DNA of 64,000 bases from Wyeomyia smithii (taxonomy: Eukaryota; Arthropoda; Insecta; Diptera; Culicidae), in the NCBI RefSeq assembly GCF_029784165.1, contig NC_073695.1, forward strand, positions 209,889,781-209,953,780, read 5' to 3'. How positions within the stretch are numbered: position 1 is the first letter of the stretch; every line of letters begins with the position of its first letter. The position numbers and the translations under genes were made by a program. Under the pieces are notes generated by a model. It was not told the DNA's origin. It was given only the letters and a program-made list of their open reading frames with translations, and made no database searches. Positions 1 to 12,860 of the stretch are shown here, piece after piece.

Positions 1-3000
1 CCAGCGATGATGCAGCGGGAAAGCGTCACCATTGTGTTAGGTGGCAAAGTTTTATCAGCAAAGGCGAACTTTTCAGCAGTAGCAGCAGCCGGAACACGTA
101 ACACATGTGCACTGTGCCGGTGCCACCAATAAGCGTATCACTCGACTTGCTAACTCTGGAGAGGGTTAATATTTACACCCATCGCGGAGGGAAAATATTG
201 CCACCTTCGCTGCTTCCGAAATTGGAGTGATGTTTTTTCCACACTCACTCACACAACTTTGTAAGCTGTTTTGGTTCGAAAAGTTTGACAAGGTACTTGA
301 CGTACTTAAGTGGCATTACGCAAATGTGTAAACTTTACACAGGCAGGAACGTGAGATGGTAGGAAGAAAAATTGCTGGTATCAAAGAACAACAAGTTTGT
401 AATATTCTCCTCTTAAGAATATCGATGGAACAGTTAAACGTGGAGCTCAGCTCCATCGGAATGTTAACAGGCAGCGCTCTGGGTATACTGAGCCACTAGC
501 ATGCAGCGACTTGTTGCCGTTGAATTGATGTTAAAAAGATTCGATAAAGTGTGGTTAACCATAAATTGAATTATTTAAAGAAGCCGGGGTCTGACAGCGA
601 TCGTAGATAGGAATTTAAACATGAAAAACAAATACTGTTTTGAATAGCACTATCTCAAAGAGAAATCAGTTTTTACATCGAAAAATGACATTCAAACTCT
701 GATTACTCAGCAACTGCATGATAATTAGCACAAACTATATTGCATGTTGAAGATCAATCTGTTCTCTAACTGCTTAGAATATTTTCATCGTTAGAAATTT
801 CGAGTATAGTTATTAAACTGTTATCAAAGTTTATATGTCAGGTGATGCCATACGGTATCACCCGTGGGGAATGGGTTGAAGAACAGACGCTCGGGTTGGC
901 ATTTTCTATACAGCCAAAATATGGTTAACACGCCAATGATTGCATCGCACCCTCTCACTTGGCTGTTGTTTTAGCTGGCAAAACCAAAAATGTTTGAAAA
1001 ATAAACATATAGAGCTTATGGTTATTGTTTAGATTTCTCAGATCCGCTTCTGTCTAATATTCTAATCTTTTTTCAATGCAGAAAGATTTCGTACTTTTGT
1101 TAGTTTTAGCGAACAAAATAACCCCATAAATAGTAACGATCTCTAACATAATTATGAAAATAATGAAACTTACAGAAAAGTCCATATTGCATTAACGTGC
1201 ACCAACAAATTGTATATTAAAAATAACACTCTTTCCGTTAACGCCCATTAGCCCGAATGTAGGTGAATGTGCAATTTTCACATTCCACTGTTATAATGGT
1301 AATATTTTTTTTCGGTTATCTGTATCATTTTCCGTATTCCACTCGGAAACACCACAAATTAAAATATCGGCACTTTCCAACGCCACGATTCTGCAGTTCA
1401 TCAAACATTCGCGTGATTGAATCGTTTTGTGGTGCGAATTGTTTGGGAAAATTAAGCGATTTGTTTGCTGCTGGCGTCGCCACACATACATACACACAAA
1501 CGCACACTTACACTCTCTATATGGGCGTTTCGTGTCGCCTTGTCAGTGGGCCAAGCCCATTTCACGCCGGCTTGGTGCGGTGCGCCATAACATGACAGGG
1601 CAATTTCGCAAAGTCGCAACATTTCGGAGGTACATCACTATCATCATTACGATCGTCATCACCATTGGCGTTCATTCATATTACCACCGATAAGTGGAGC
1701 CTAGGCTCGATACGGTACCACAAGTTTGATTAAAATCGTCCAAATCGAGCGTGCAAACGAGCCATGCATGACGGGACTTTTGATGCGTAACATCCCAGGC
1801 CGGCAGATTTAGTATCATTTTTGTGCCACAAGATGACTTCAACAACGAACGGTGTGTCATCTAGCCAACCACAGTTGCACAAATTGGCTTCACTGTTGCT
1901 TCAACTGCACCTGGTTGTGGCTCTGATTAAAAACTCTATGGGATGCAAATCGGAGAATTTTAATTAATATTTTGAAATTGGTTTTTGCTATGAATATAAA
2001 CAAAACAACAGCCAGTAGAGTGACTAATGGCTCATTACGGAAACATCATCAATTTGCTTCAATTGTATAACAAATTTGAAAGGTAACTGAATTAGTTCAA
2101 TGCCTCAATCGAATAGCATCTTTCAACTTTAGAACCGGCAGAAATGCCAATACATTAGAGGATTGCCTGTTCGTCAATCATTCACAACGTTAGCAAGCCA
2201 CTTGGTTTAACTGCGAACGGTGCCACAACGCTGACAAACATAGGAACGAAAATGCTAAAATTTTCCAAGATTCCGATTGAACGACTAAACAGTAGGTATA
2301 CGGTTATTTTCCAAGCCATTGCAAGAACGTTCGACGAAAGGCAAACGGTTAAGATTCTATTTCCATTTGTTGGATCCAAAGAGTAGATAATCCGGTTTTA
2401 TGTTCGCCATCATCATGAAGAAGGTTCCACCGAAATGATCTGCCCCTGGTATGTCGAGATATTTTTGGCTTACCCCCGGCGGCGGGGCAACGGGTTGACA
2501 GATGCTGTCGAAAAAAAAAAACGAAAAAAGGTTGACATCAGTATTCTATATCACAACCAAATATAAATCAATTATTGGAAACTTACAGCCGAATCTGCCG
2601 ACTCTCGGTGTATCAGTTTTCCGAAAGGATCAGACGACATAATCTAACCTGAATGCATGCAACTTTATTCCACCGCTTTCGTTCTGCTTTCTGCACAAGG
2701 GCATAAAAATTGCAACCTACCACCGAGGAACATGTGACACTTTGCCCTGACATGCCAGTTGATGTCTCTTCTGCTGGGAAAGTTTTCTCTGTTTTGGCTT
2801 CCTGCCAAGGATAGCTTTCCCGGTTTACATTGTGGTCAAGCATCTTATTGTACATCGGTCTTTTTGTGTTGAGATCTACCCTATCGTACTTATATAACGC
2901 AAGTTTCGATGACTTGCTGCACTCAATTCGTTACGTTCATATGCTGGATATGAGAAAGTTATTGGAAAAATTTCACGAGCCGAATTAATGTGTTGAAGTC
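1..3000. other. No gene recognised; ordinary noncoding DNA
   Basis: I see no convincing coding sequence, RNA gene or mobile element. Open frames here are short and lack recognisable motifs. A short CA-rich stretch lies near 1477-1525. Base composition is mixed, unlike the skewed DNA that follows, so this may be intergenic or intronic single-copy sequence. Confidence 0.5.
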
Positions 3001-4140
3001 TTTTTTTAAGTTTTGATATCAATTTACTGTAGTGTTAAGTTTCGGAAGCATTACGTTTTTTTTTTAGGTTATCTGTCTATCTGATATTCTGCAGTATATT
3101 TTTTGTTGTTGCTGGTTTTGTCGTTCGGTCCTTAATCTCACAGACTTTTGGTTTCTGAGCATGTTGATCACTTGATGTTTTTTTTTTTAGTTTTGGCCTT
3201 TCAATTCTTCAGTTGTTGGTTTTTTGGATATTTTTTTCAGTCTCCTAGTCTTTTTGATCAACCGGGTTTTCACGGTTTAATATTTCTATAATTCTGGTTG
3301 TCTGTTTTTCTTAAAATTAATTCTTCCTTATTCTTTTTTCTTATTTACTCTTCCCAACTTACCGTCTTTTCGTTTATGGTTTTTGTCATTTATTGTTCTG
3401 TTTTTTCTTCTTCCAAGTTTTCGATACATATTTTCAAACTTTTTATGGTTTGTTTGGCTTTTTAGTATTGATATTTTTTTATCATTGTCCAGCAAATTTA
3501 TATATACTTTATATTTTCTTTTTTTTTGTCAAGGAATTAGAATTATGTTGTCCATTGATGTGAACATTTGTAATATGAATAAAAAATATACTTTATCTCT
3601 ATTATTATTATTCAAATTTTCCAATTTATTCTTCTTAAAATTTCTGTTGAATTATTTCTTCAAGCTGTTGTGTATTTTCGAAGAATCGAATAAATTGTTT
3701 GTTAATTCAAAAAACAATTTTTTAACCTGATTTGCAATATAAATGTTTTAGTTTTCGCTCTTTATAGTTTTTTATTGCTATTGTTGTTTCCGTGTTTTGG
3801 TCGTCTTCAATTATTATGAATTACAATTCTGTTTTTATAATCTTTTTCATGATCTTCCACGTTTTTGTATTTTTTAAGCGTTTCTAAGGATTGTTTGTTT
3901 TTATACTTTTTCAGATTCACTTTTATTGTATTGTTAATTTAACTTTCCCGTTCGTTTATCTTCCCGCTTTTTGTAATAAGCAATTTCTGTTCTCTGTTGT
4001 ATTTCTAGTGAGCTCTGTATCCTACTTTTTAAAGTCGACTATCAGTTTTCTACGTTGGATTTTGGATTTGGAACTATGACTTAAGAATTTATGCTTCAAA
4101 AATTAGACTTTTGAATTTCGACAGTTGACTTCTGAATTTT
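3000..4140. repeat. T-rich, strand-skewed low-complexity DNA bordering the heptamer array
   Basis: The plus strand is strongly T-rich with little A-run content and many short units such as TTTTTGG, TTTTTAG and TTTTGTC, with no fixed period visible. It leads directly into the TTTGACA array, passing through imperfect units (for example TTTCGACAGTTGAC around 4117-4150). I infer decayed satellite of the same kind, but simple T-rich DNA is an alternative. Confidence 0.45.
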
Positions 4141-6075
4141 GACAGTTGACATTTGACATTCGATATATGATATTTGATATTTGTCATATCACATTTGACA
4201 TTTGACATTTGACATTTGACATTTGACATGTGACATTTGACATTTGACATTTGACATTTGACATTTCACATTTGACATTTGACATTTGACATTTGAAATT
4301 TGACATTTGACATTTGACATTTGACATTTGACATTTGACATTTGTTATTTGACATTTGACATTTGACATTTGACATTTGACATTTGACATTTGACATTTG
4401 ACATTTGACATTTGACATTTGACATTTGACATTTGACATTTGACATTTGACATTTGACATTTGACATTTGCCATTTGACATTTGACATTTGACATTTGAC
4501 ATTTGACATTTGACATTTGACATTTGACATTTAACATTTGACATTTGACATTTGACATTTGACATTTGACATTCGACATTTGACATTTGACATTTGACAT
4601 TTGACATTTGACATTTGACATTTGACATTTGACATTTGACATTTGACATTTGACATTTGACATTTGACATTTGACATTTGACATTTGACATTTGACATTT
4701 GACATTTGACATTTGACATTTGACATTAGACATTAGACATTTGACAGTTGACAATTGACATTTGAGATTTTAGATTTGACATTTGACATTTGACATTAGA
4801 CATTTGACATTTGACATTTGGCATTTGACATTTGACATTTGAGATTTTAGATTTGACATTCGACATTCGTCATTTGACATTTGACATTTGACATTTGAAA
4901 TTTGACATTTGACATTTGACATTTAACATTTGACATTTGACATTTGACATTTGACATTTGACATTTGACATTTGACATTTGACATTTGACATTTGACATT
5001 TGACATTTGACATTTGACATTTGACATTTGACATTTGACATTTGACATTTGACATTTGACATTTGACATTTGACATTTGACATTTGACATTTGACATTTG
5101 ACATTTGACATTTGACATTTGACATTTGACATTTGACATTTGACATTTGACATTTGATATTTGACATTTGACATTTGACATTTGACATTTGACATTTGAC
5201 ATTTGACATTAGACATTTGACATTTGACATTTGACATTTGACATTTGACATTAGACATTTGACATTTGACAATTGACATTTAAGATTTTAGATTTGACCT
5301 TTGACATTTGACATTTGACATTTGACATTTGACATTTGACATTTGACATTTGACATTTGACATTTGACATTTGACTTTTGACATTTGACATTAGACATTT
5401 GACATTTGACATTTGACATTTATCATTTGACATTTGACATTTGACATTTGACATTTGACATTTGACATTTGACATTTGACATTTGACATTTGACATTTGA
5501 CATTTGACATTTGACATTTGACATTTGACATTTGACATTTGACATTTGACATTTGACATTTAACATTTGACATTTGACATTTGAGATTTGACATTTGACA
5601 TTTGACATTTGACATTTGACATTTGACATTTGACATTTGACATTGGACATTTGACATTTGACATTTGACATTTGACATTTGACATTTGACATTTGACATT
5701 TGACATTTGACATTTGACATTTGACATTTGACATTTGACATTTGGCATTTGACATTTGAAGTTTGAAATTTGGCATTTGACATTTGATATTTGACATTCG
5801 ATATTTGACATTTGACATTTGAAATTTGACATTTGACATTTGACATTTGACATTTGACATTTGACATTTGACAACTGACATTTGACATTTGACATTTGAC
5901 ATTTGACATTTGACATTTGACATTTGACATTTGACATTTGACATTTGACATTTGAGATTTGACATTTGACATTTGACATTTGACATTTAACATTTGACAC
6001 TTGGCAGTTGACATTTGACATTTGCATTTGAGATTTGACATTTAACAGCTGACATTTTACATTTAACAGTTGACA
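4141..6075 (+). repeat. Heptamer satellite array, unit TTTGACA (about 270 units)
   Basis: About 1.9 kb of uninterrupted 7-bp tandem repeats. Most units are perfect TTTGACA; variants include TTAGACA, TTTGGCA, TTTGAAA and TTCGACA. The edges are more diverged than the core. A block reading GAGATTTTAGATTTGAC recurs near 4765, 4841 and 5283, which indicates duplication of longer segments inside the array. Because 7 is not a multiple of 3 and the minus-strand unit has no stop codon in any frame, all three minus-strand frames are open with a 7-residue period. These are not genes. The block joins the TTTTTAC array at its right edge. Confidence 0.97.
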
Positions 6076-6390
6076 TTTGACCTTTTACTTAACACATTTT
6101 ACCTTTTACTTTATTTTAGTTTTTACTTTTTACTTTCTACTTTTAACTTTTTATTTTTTATTTTTTATTTTTTATTTTTTACTTTTTACTTTTTACTCTT
6201 TACTTTTTACTTTTTACTTTTCACTTTTTACTTTTTACTTTTTACTTTTTACTTTTGCTTTTTACTTTTTACTTTCTACTTTTCACTTTTTACTTTTTAC
6301 TTTTTACTTTTTACTTTTTACTTTTTACTTTTTACTTTTTACTTTTTACTTTTTACTTTTTACTTTTTACTTTTTACTTTTTACTTTTTA

Positions 6391-6443
<53 letters not shown>

Positions 6444-7103
6444 TTACTTTTTACTTTTTACTTTTTACTTTTTACTTTTTACTTTTTACTTTTTACTTTT
6501 TACTTTTTACTTTTTACTTTTTACTTTTTACTTTTTACTTTTTACTTTTTACTTTTTACTTTTTACTTTTTACTTTTTACTTTTTACTTTTTACTTTTTA
6601 CTTTTTACTTTTTACTTTTTACTTTTTACTTTTTACTTTTTACTTTTTACTTTTTACTTTTTACTTTTTACTTTTTACTTTTTACTTTTTACTTTTTACT
6701 TTTTACTTTTTACTTTTTACTTTTTACTTTTTACTTTTTACTTTTTACTTTTTACTTTTTACTTTTTACTTTTTACTTTTTACTTTTTACTTTTTACTTT
6801 TTACTTTTAACTTTTTACTTTTTACTTTTTACTTTTTACTTTTTACTTTTTACTTTTTACTTTTTACTTTTTACTTTTTACTTTTTACTTTTTACTTTTT
6901 ACTTTTTACTTTTTACTTTTTACTTTTTACTTTTTACTTTTTACTTTTTACTTTTTACTTTTTAACTTTTACTTTTTACTTTTTACTTTTTACTTTTTAC
7001 TTTTTACTTTTTACTTTTTACTTTTTACTTTTTACTTTTTACTTTTTACTTTTTATCTTTTACTTTTTACTTTTTACTTTTTACTTTTTACTTTTGAGTT
7101 TTG
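6076..7103 (+). repeat. Heptamer satellite array, unit TTTTTAC (about 140 units)
   Basis: About 1 kb of TTTTTAC tandem repeats begins within a few dozen bases of the end of the TTTGACA block. The first ~200 bp (6076-6290) are diverged, with TTTTTAT, TTTCTAC and TTTTCAC units and length changes; the core from 6290 to 7090 is almost perfect. Single changes (TTTTAAC near 6805 and 6962, TTTTTATC near 7050) shift the phase. Long plus-strand open frames in this block are products of the repeat. Confidence 0.97.
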
Positions 7104-7430
7104 ACTTTGTGTTTCGACTTTGTTTTTTGTGTTTTTACTTTAAAGCTTTAAGTTTTTGGTTCAGTATTTTTACATTTGACTATTGATTTGTGAATTTCAA
7201 CTTCGATTGTAGACATTCAACTGTAAACGTTAGACTTTTTGCTTCAGGCGTTGATTTTTAGACCTTATTCTTTTTACTTAAGTTTCTCGACTATAGACTA
7301 TTGACTCTTGACTCTGGACTCTTGCCTCTTTTAACTCCTTCGATCCTGGACTCTTGATTCTTTTAACTATTTACTGTTTTTACATTCAACTCTTTTTACT
7401 GTTGACTCTTGATTTTTTACTCTTTTTTTT
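7104..7430 (+). repeat. Decayed GACTCTT-type tract, left part
   Basis: Irregular copies of GACTCTT and GACTCTTTT (for example 7303-7335) follow the TTTTTAC block. The same motif resumes at 13321 on the far side of the LINE, so this is one tract split by the insertion. The unit is again 7 bp, or 9 bp with two extra T, but too decayed to count. Confidence 0.7.
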
Positions 7431-7817
7431 GTTCATCTATAATTCATTTGACACGGCACAATACAATTTAATGTTTAACGGCACCAATTATATCTGGTAG
7501 CTTACTTTCTAAAGTATCTTAATAACTAAAGGCAAATTTTTTATCCTCGCTGCCGACTACGAGCTGAAACTAAGTCTAACTCAATGCTATAATATTTTGC
7601 ATTAAAAGCACTGGTTTACTGTATGATGGTTTTCATTGCCATAGGTAAGCAGCATATTAAATTTGTTCCGCTGCTGGGCCAAGATATTACGGACTGGCAT
7701 ATTGGGTTGGTCTCCCTCGGGCCTTGAGAGTATCGTGCGGGTCTGATTGCTGTTTCCGGATCCGGGGTCTTAACGTGTTCTTGTCGTTAGGTTGGATGTA
7801 GGCGGAAGGGGATAGGA

Positions 7818-10800
7818 CTAAACTGGGGCGTGGATGAATTTCAGGAAAACGTATATAAGGGACATGTAGGATAGGTCACGGCTCGCCAAGACATCACGAA
7901 CAGGAACAGCCGACTGCCTACCTTCGGCCTGCAGGGAAGCTATTAATTTAGACCTGGCGTCACGGTGTACAGGGCATGACCAAACAACGTGCTCTATGTC
8001 GTGATAACCTTCACCACAGGCACAGATAGCACTTTACCCGAGCTCAATACGACGGAGATGCGTATCAAATCTATAGTGATTGGACATAAGCCGCGACATC
8101 ACGCAAATGAAATCTCGACCTACATCCAACCCCTTGAACCACGGGCTCGTCGATACCTTGGGGATAATGGAATGTAACCACCTTCCCAGTTCCCCTCTAG
8201 TCCAAGAATTTTGCCAACTGATGATCGTATTCTGACGTACAAATGCGAAAAACTCATTAAAAGCAATTTGTCTCTCATAAATGTCACCATTTGTTGCGCC
8301 CACCTTAGCCAAAGAGTCCGCTTTCTCATTACCCGGTATCGAGCAGTGAGAAGGGACCCACGCTAAGGTAATCTGATACGATTTTTCGGATAAAGCACTC
8401 AGATGTTCCCGTATTTTCCCCAGGAAATACGGAGAGTGCTTAACATCTTTCATCGATCGGAGAGCCTCAATGGAGCTGAGACTATCCGTAAAGATAAAAT
8501 AATGGTCCGTGGGCATTTTTTCGATAATCCCTAGGGTGTACTGAATTGCAGCTAATTCTGCGACGTAAACAGAAGCAGGATTATCGAGTTTATGGGAGAC
8601 GGTTAAATTGTGATTTAAGATACCGAAGCCAGTGGACCCATCAAGAAGTGATCCGTCAGTGTAGAACATATTGTCGCAGTTGATGTTTCGATATATATTG
8701 GAAAATATTTTAGGGATCTGCTGCACGCGTAAATGATCCGGGATTCCACGAGTTTCTTCTATCATGGATGTATCGAAAAACACAGTAGAATCAGAAGTAT
8801 TTGATAAGTTGACACGAATTGGAATATTCGAAGAAGGGTTAATATTTTGGGACATGTGATTGAAATACAATGTCATAAAACGGGTTTGAGAATTAAGTTC
8901 GATTAACCTCTCAAAATTTTCAATCACAGGACGGTTCAAGACCTCACATTTGATAAGAATGCGAGAAGACAGGCTCCAGAAGCGGGTTTTCAATGGTAGA
9001 ACTCCAGCTAAGACCTCCAAACTCATCGTATGGGTCGATTGCATGCAACCCAAGGCGATACGCAAACAACGATATTGTATTCGCTCCAGTTTGATCAAAT
9101 GTGTGTTTGCTGCGGAGCGGAAGCAGAAACACCCGTACTCATTAACAGACAATATCGTTGTTTGGTAAAGCCTTATAAGGTCTCCTGGATGGGCTCCCCA
9201 CCATTGTCCGGTTATTGTACGAAGAAAATTCACTCTTTGTTGACATTTTTTCATCAGATACCTCACGTGACAACCCCAGGTGCCTTTAGAGTCGAACCAG
9301 ACACCAAGATATTTGTGTACCAAAACCTGAGAAATCGTTTTACCCATTAATTGTGGCTGGAGCTGAGCAGGTTCATGCTTCCTAGAAAAAACTACTATCT
9401 CAGTCTTCTCCGGAGAGAATTCGATACCTAGCTGTAAAGCCCTAGCAGACAAATTGTCCAAGGTATCTTGCAATGGTCCTTGCAAATCGGCAGCTTTGGC
9501 TCCTGTAACAGAGACCACGCTGTCGTCTGCAAGTTGTCTTATCGTGCATGAATTTGCCAGACATTCGTCGATGTCATTTACATAAAAATTGTAAAGAAGG
9601 GGGCTTAAACATGAGCCCTGGGGAAGACCCATGTAGCAAATGCGAAAAGTTGCCTAATCGCCGTGTGTAAAATGCATGTGCTTTTCGGACAACAAATTGT
9701 GCAAAAAATTGTTCAAAATTGGCGAAAATCCTTGTCGGTGAAGTTTACCCGAAAAATGTCAATAGAAACGGAATCAAAAGCCTCCTTAATGTCCAAGAAC
9801 GCAGACGCCATTTGTTCTTTGCGAGCATACGCCAGCTGAATATCTGTTGAAAGCAACGCAAGACAATCATTCGTCCCTTTGGTACGGCGGAAGCCAAATT
9901 GAGTATCTGATAGTAGACCATTTGATTCGACCCAATGGTCTAAACGACGGAGTAACATTTTTTCCATCAATTTCCGGATACAGGATAGCATTGCAATCGG
10001 CCTATAAGAGTTGTGATCAGAAGCTGGTTTCCCTGGTTTTTGGATGGCGATCAACTTCACTTGCCTCCAATCCTGCGGTACAATGTTTTGCACCAGGAAC
10101 TTATTGAACAAGTTCAACAAGCGCCTCTTGGCATTGCCGGGTAGATTCTTCAACAAGTTGAATTTGATGCTATCTAACCCAGGCGCGTTATTGTTACAGG
10201 ACAGCAGGGCAACTGAAAATTCTGCCATCGTAAAAGGTGATTCTATCGCGTCGTGGCCCGGAGACGCATCACGAACAATATTTTGCTCAGGAACAGAGTC
10301 CGGACATACTTTCCTGGCAAAATCAAATATCCACCTACTTGAAGACTCCTTGCTTCGTTGACCGTTAGGCGATTCCGCATTCTTCGGGCTGTGTTCCAAA
10401 GAGTGCTCATCGATGTCTCCCTCGACGTCTCGTTCACTAACCGACGCCAATATCCGCGTTTCTTTGTTTAGCCAGGCTTTTAAGCTTGGTATCAGCTCCG
10501 AATACCGTATATAGTCGCCGGGAATACCTCCCTTCTGAAAGGCCAAAAACGCGTCGGATCTTTGCGTGTAGACATCGGAGCACTCTTGGTCCCACCACGG
10601 AGTTGGAGGCCGCTCTTTGATCGTTACGCCGGGATATTTATTCGTTTGGGCTTGCAACGCGGCGTCGAGAATCAAGCCCGCGAGGAGGTTGTATTCTTCA
10701 AGTGGTGGATGATTTTGAATCGACTCGACCGCTTTTGAAATCATTTCCTCGTATAACTTACAATCGACATTCCGTGTGAGGTCATACGGAATGTCAATTG

Positions 10801-11491
10801 GCCGCTTGCGGGTTGAGCCGTTAGTAATTGAAATAAGAATAGGCAAATGGTCGCTACCGTGGGGATCGAGGATTAACTTCCATGTGCAATCCAACCGTAG
10901 CGACGTCGAACATAAGGATAGATCCAAAGCGCTTGGGCGCGCTGGAGGTTTCGGGATACGTGTCATTTCACCGTTGTTCAAAATAGTCATGTCGAAGTCA
11001 TCGCAAAGGTTAGAGATTAGAGAGGAGCGGTTAACATTGTAGGGGGAACCCCAAGCCACACCATGAGAGTTGAAGTCTCCCAAAATCAAACGTGGCGAGG
11101 GAAGAAGTTCTATTAAATCAAAGAGCAACCGTTGCCCAACCTGTGCTCTGGGAGGAATATATATTGAGGCAATACGAAGCTCTTTACCTTGTATTGTCAT
11201 TTGACATGCGACAACTTCGATGCCTGGAATCGAGGGGAGGTTAATAGAATAGCATTTTTTAATCCCTAGAAGTACTCCTCCATATGGGGTGTCTCGATCA
11301 AGGCGAATAATATTAAAATCATGGAAGTTGAGATCAATATTTGAAGTTAGCCAAGTTTCACAAAGGGAAAATGCATCGCATTTGTTTCTATTTATTGAAA
11401 CTTTAAATGAATCCATTTTTGGTAAAATACTTCTACAATTCCACTGTAAGACAGAGATAGAATCCTTCATATACGCAGTTGAATTAGGCAT
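7818..11491 (-). pseudogene. LINE ORF2: endonuclease, reverse transcriptase, RNase H; disabled
   Basis: This would nick target DNA and copy element RNA by target-primed reverse transcription. The open frame runs from 11512 to 9713, but its first ATG is at 11491. Numbering from 11512, the APE-type endonuclease shows Glu52 (CET), GDFN at 145-148 and SDH at 220-222. RT motif A reads FLDIKEAFD near 568. A frameshift lies near 9750, followed in the shifted frame by TAG at 9654-9656. The next segment (9632-8034) has GLPQGS, then LADD in place of the usual YADD or FADD (both Asp kept), then RNase H with all four acidic residues (Asp326, Glu359, Asp383, Asp439 of that segment). A TAA at 8034-8036 interrupts the frame again; reading continues in phase through a Cys/His motif to TAG at 7818. 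Domain content is complete but translation is broken three times. Confidence 0.88.
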
Positions 11492-12860
11492 CGAAGGATA
11501 CAAGCGCTGCAAGGAGGGGCCATTGGGCAGTCAACTGCTTCAAAAATGATCTAACTGTTGGGAGGAATGCTGTAAGAAAAACTTTAATTGGATCGGGTAT
11601 ATTGAAATTTTCAAAGATCCAGTCCACAATGTCAGAGAATTTCACTAATCCAGAGTTTGTTTCATCAACTGGATGTGCAAAAGGAACAACTGGGGTTTTA
11701 GATGTTCCTGGCAGTGCTGGGAACTCCTTCTGGGACTTTAAATTTGCAAGCCCAGGAGGAGTTTGCTTCGGTTTTTCCGCAGCACTGTTTGATTTGTTTG
11801 TAAGTTTCATTTCACTTTGGGAAATCTTAGAACCTTTTCGGGGAAGTTTAGGAGAGGAAATATTTTTCTTCTTTCTAGACGCCCCAGGATTGGCATAAGA
11901 TGTTCCCGCTGGTGAATCGTCAGAATCGGTTTCATCAGAGGACAACTGATCAAAGGGGTTCGATGTTATGGTAGAAGTGGTCACGGTCTTCTTCAGCATC
12001 TCAGCGTAAGATCGCTTTGAACGCTCCTTAAGTGACCGCTTGATTTTATCTCTGCGCGGCATGTACACCGGGCATGTGGAGAGCTCATGCTGATTTTCCT
12101 CGCAGTGAATACATTTTTCAGCATTTACACTGCAAGAATCGTCCGCATGAGTTTCTCCACACTTGCTACATCGTGCCTTATTGCAGCAGTAGGCAGCTGT
12201 GTAGCCTAGCTGCTTGCAATTGGTGCAATTCATAACACGGGGTACATACAATCGCACAGGCAGACGAACCCGATCGATCGAGACGTGGCTAGGGAGAGCA
12301 GATCCGGCAAACGTAACACGAAACGAGTCTGACGGAGTGTACACTTGTGTGCCGTTGACAAGAGACACAGACCGCAATTGCTTGCAATCAATGATCTTTA
12401 CTTTTACGTCGTGACACAAAGCATTTTTGAAGCAGCCAAAACCGCTTGCCAAGATACACTCGACCGACAGACTCAAATCGGTTATGACACCGTCGATCTC
12501 CTCGTCTCGGGCGGAAATATAAACGCGATACTCGCGTGTGAAAAGCTCGGAGCGAGCAATAGCGTTGGCCTGTTCCAGGTCGCTGACCACGACACGGAGC
12601 TTGTTGGGTCTGACCTTGGAGATTTCGGTCACGGCCTTGTACCCCTTCGTCAGGTCTTTCGAAATCTGCAGGATGTTTAACGGTTTCGATTTCGGTCCTG
12701 CTTTTGGCCGAAAGAAAGCAGTTAAGCTGCCCTGAGATCCGTCCGGGTAAAGCATGGAGCGAGGGGGGACTGGAGAATTAACAGAGGAGGGGTTGGCAGG
12801 AGGGACAGGGTCGGAGAGGTTCGGGGATGGTGGCACGGGAGGCGAGGGATCTACATCCAT
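11484..12860 (-). CDS. LINE ORF1, gag-like RNA-binding protein with zinc knuckles
   Basis: 458 aa beginning at an ATG (12860-12858) and open to a TAA at 11484. ORF1 proteins of I-clade LINEs bind element RNA and form the ribonucleoprotein particle. The first 60 residues are Pro/Ser-rich and probably disordered; residues about 60-205 resemble the RRM-like region. Three zinc knuckles follow: C212-C215-(Y220)-C225, C231-C234-H238-C243 and C250-C253-H258-C263. The first has Tyr where His is expected, so it may not bind zinc. A Lys/Arg-rich stretch follows and the C terminus is hydrophobic. ORF2's first ATG overlaps the stop as ATGCCTAA, an arrangement suited to termination-reinitiation. The frame itself is intact. 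Confidence 0.88.
   Translation of the reverse strand: MDVDPSPPVPPSPNLSDPVPPANPSSVNSPVPPRSMLYPDGSQGSLTAFFRPKAGPKSKPLNILQISKDLTKGYKAVTEISKVRPNKLRVVVSDLEQANAIARSELFTREYRVYISARDEEIDGVITDLSLSVECILASGFGCFKNALCHDVKVKIIDCKQLRSVSLVNGTQVYTPSDSFRVTFAGSALPSHVSIDRVRLPVRLYVPRVMNCTNCKQLGYTAAYCCNKARCSKCGETHADDSCSVNAEKCIHCEENQHELSTCPVYMPRRDKIKRSLKERSKRSYAEMLKKTVTTSTITSNPFDQLSSDETDSDDSPAGTSYANPGASRKKKNISSPKLPRKGSKISQSEMKLTNKSNSAAEKPKQTPPGLANLKSQKEFPALPGTSKTPVVPFAHPVDETNSGLVKFSDIVDWIFENFNIPDPIKVFLTAFLPTVRSFLKQLTAQWPLLAALVSFDA

Noticed and set aside
4184..6041. Minus-strand open frames of up to 216 codons with an MSNVKCQ heptapeptide period
   Set aside because: They are translations of the TTTGACA repeat; all three frames are open because the unit lacks stops in each frame.
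4141..6075. Repeated TTGACA resembling bacterial -35 promoter boxes
   Set aside because: It is part of the 7-bp satellite unit in a eukaryotic sequence; no -10 partners or genes follow.
4141..7103. Telomeric repeat or CRISPR array
   Set aside because: Insect telomere repeats are TTAGG-type pentamers, and a CRISPR array needs unique spacers; these are uninterrupted heptamers inside a larger sequence.
6070..7186. Plus-strand open frames of up to 369 codons with a FYFLLFT period, resembling membrane proteins
   Set aside because: Translations of the TTTTTAC repeat, in all three frames, with no independent evidence of coding.
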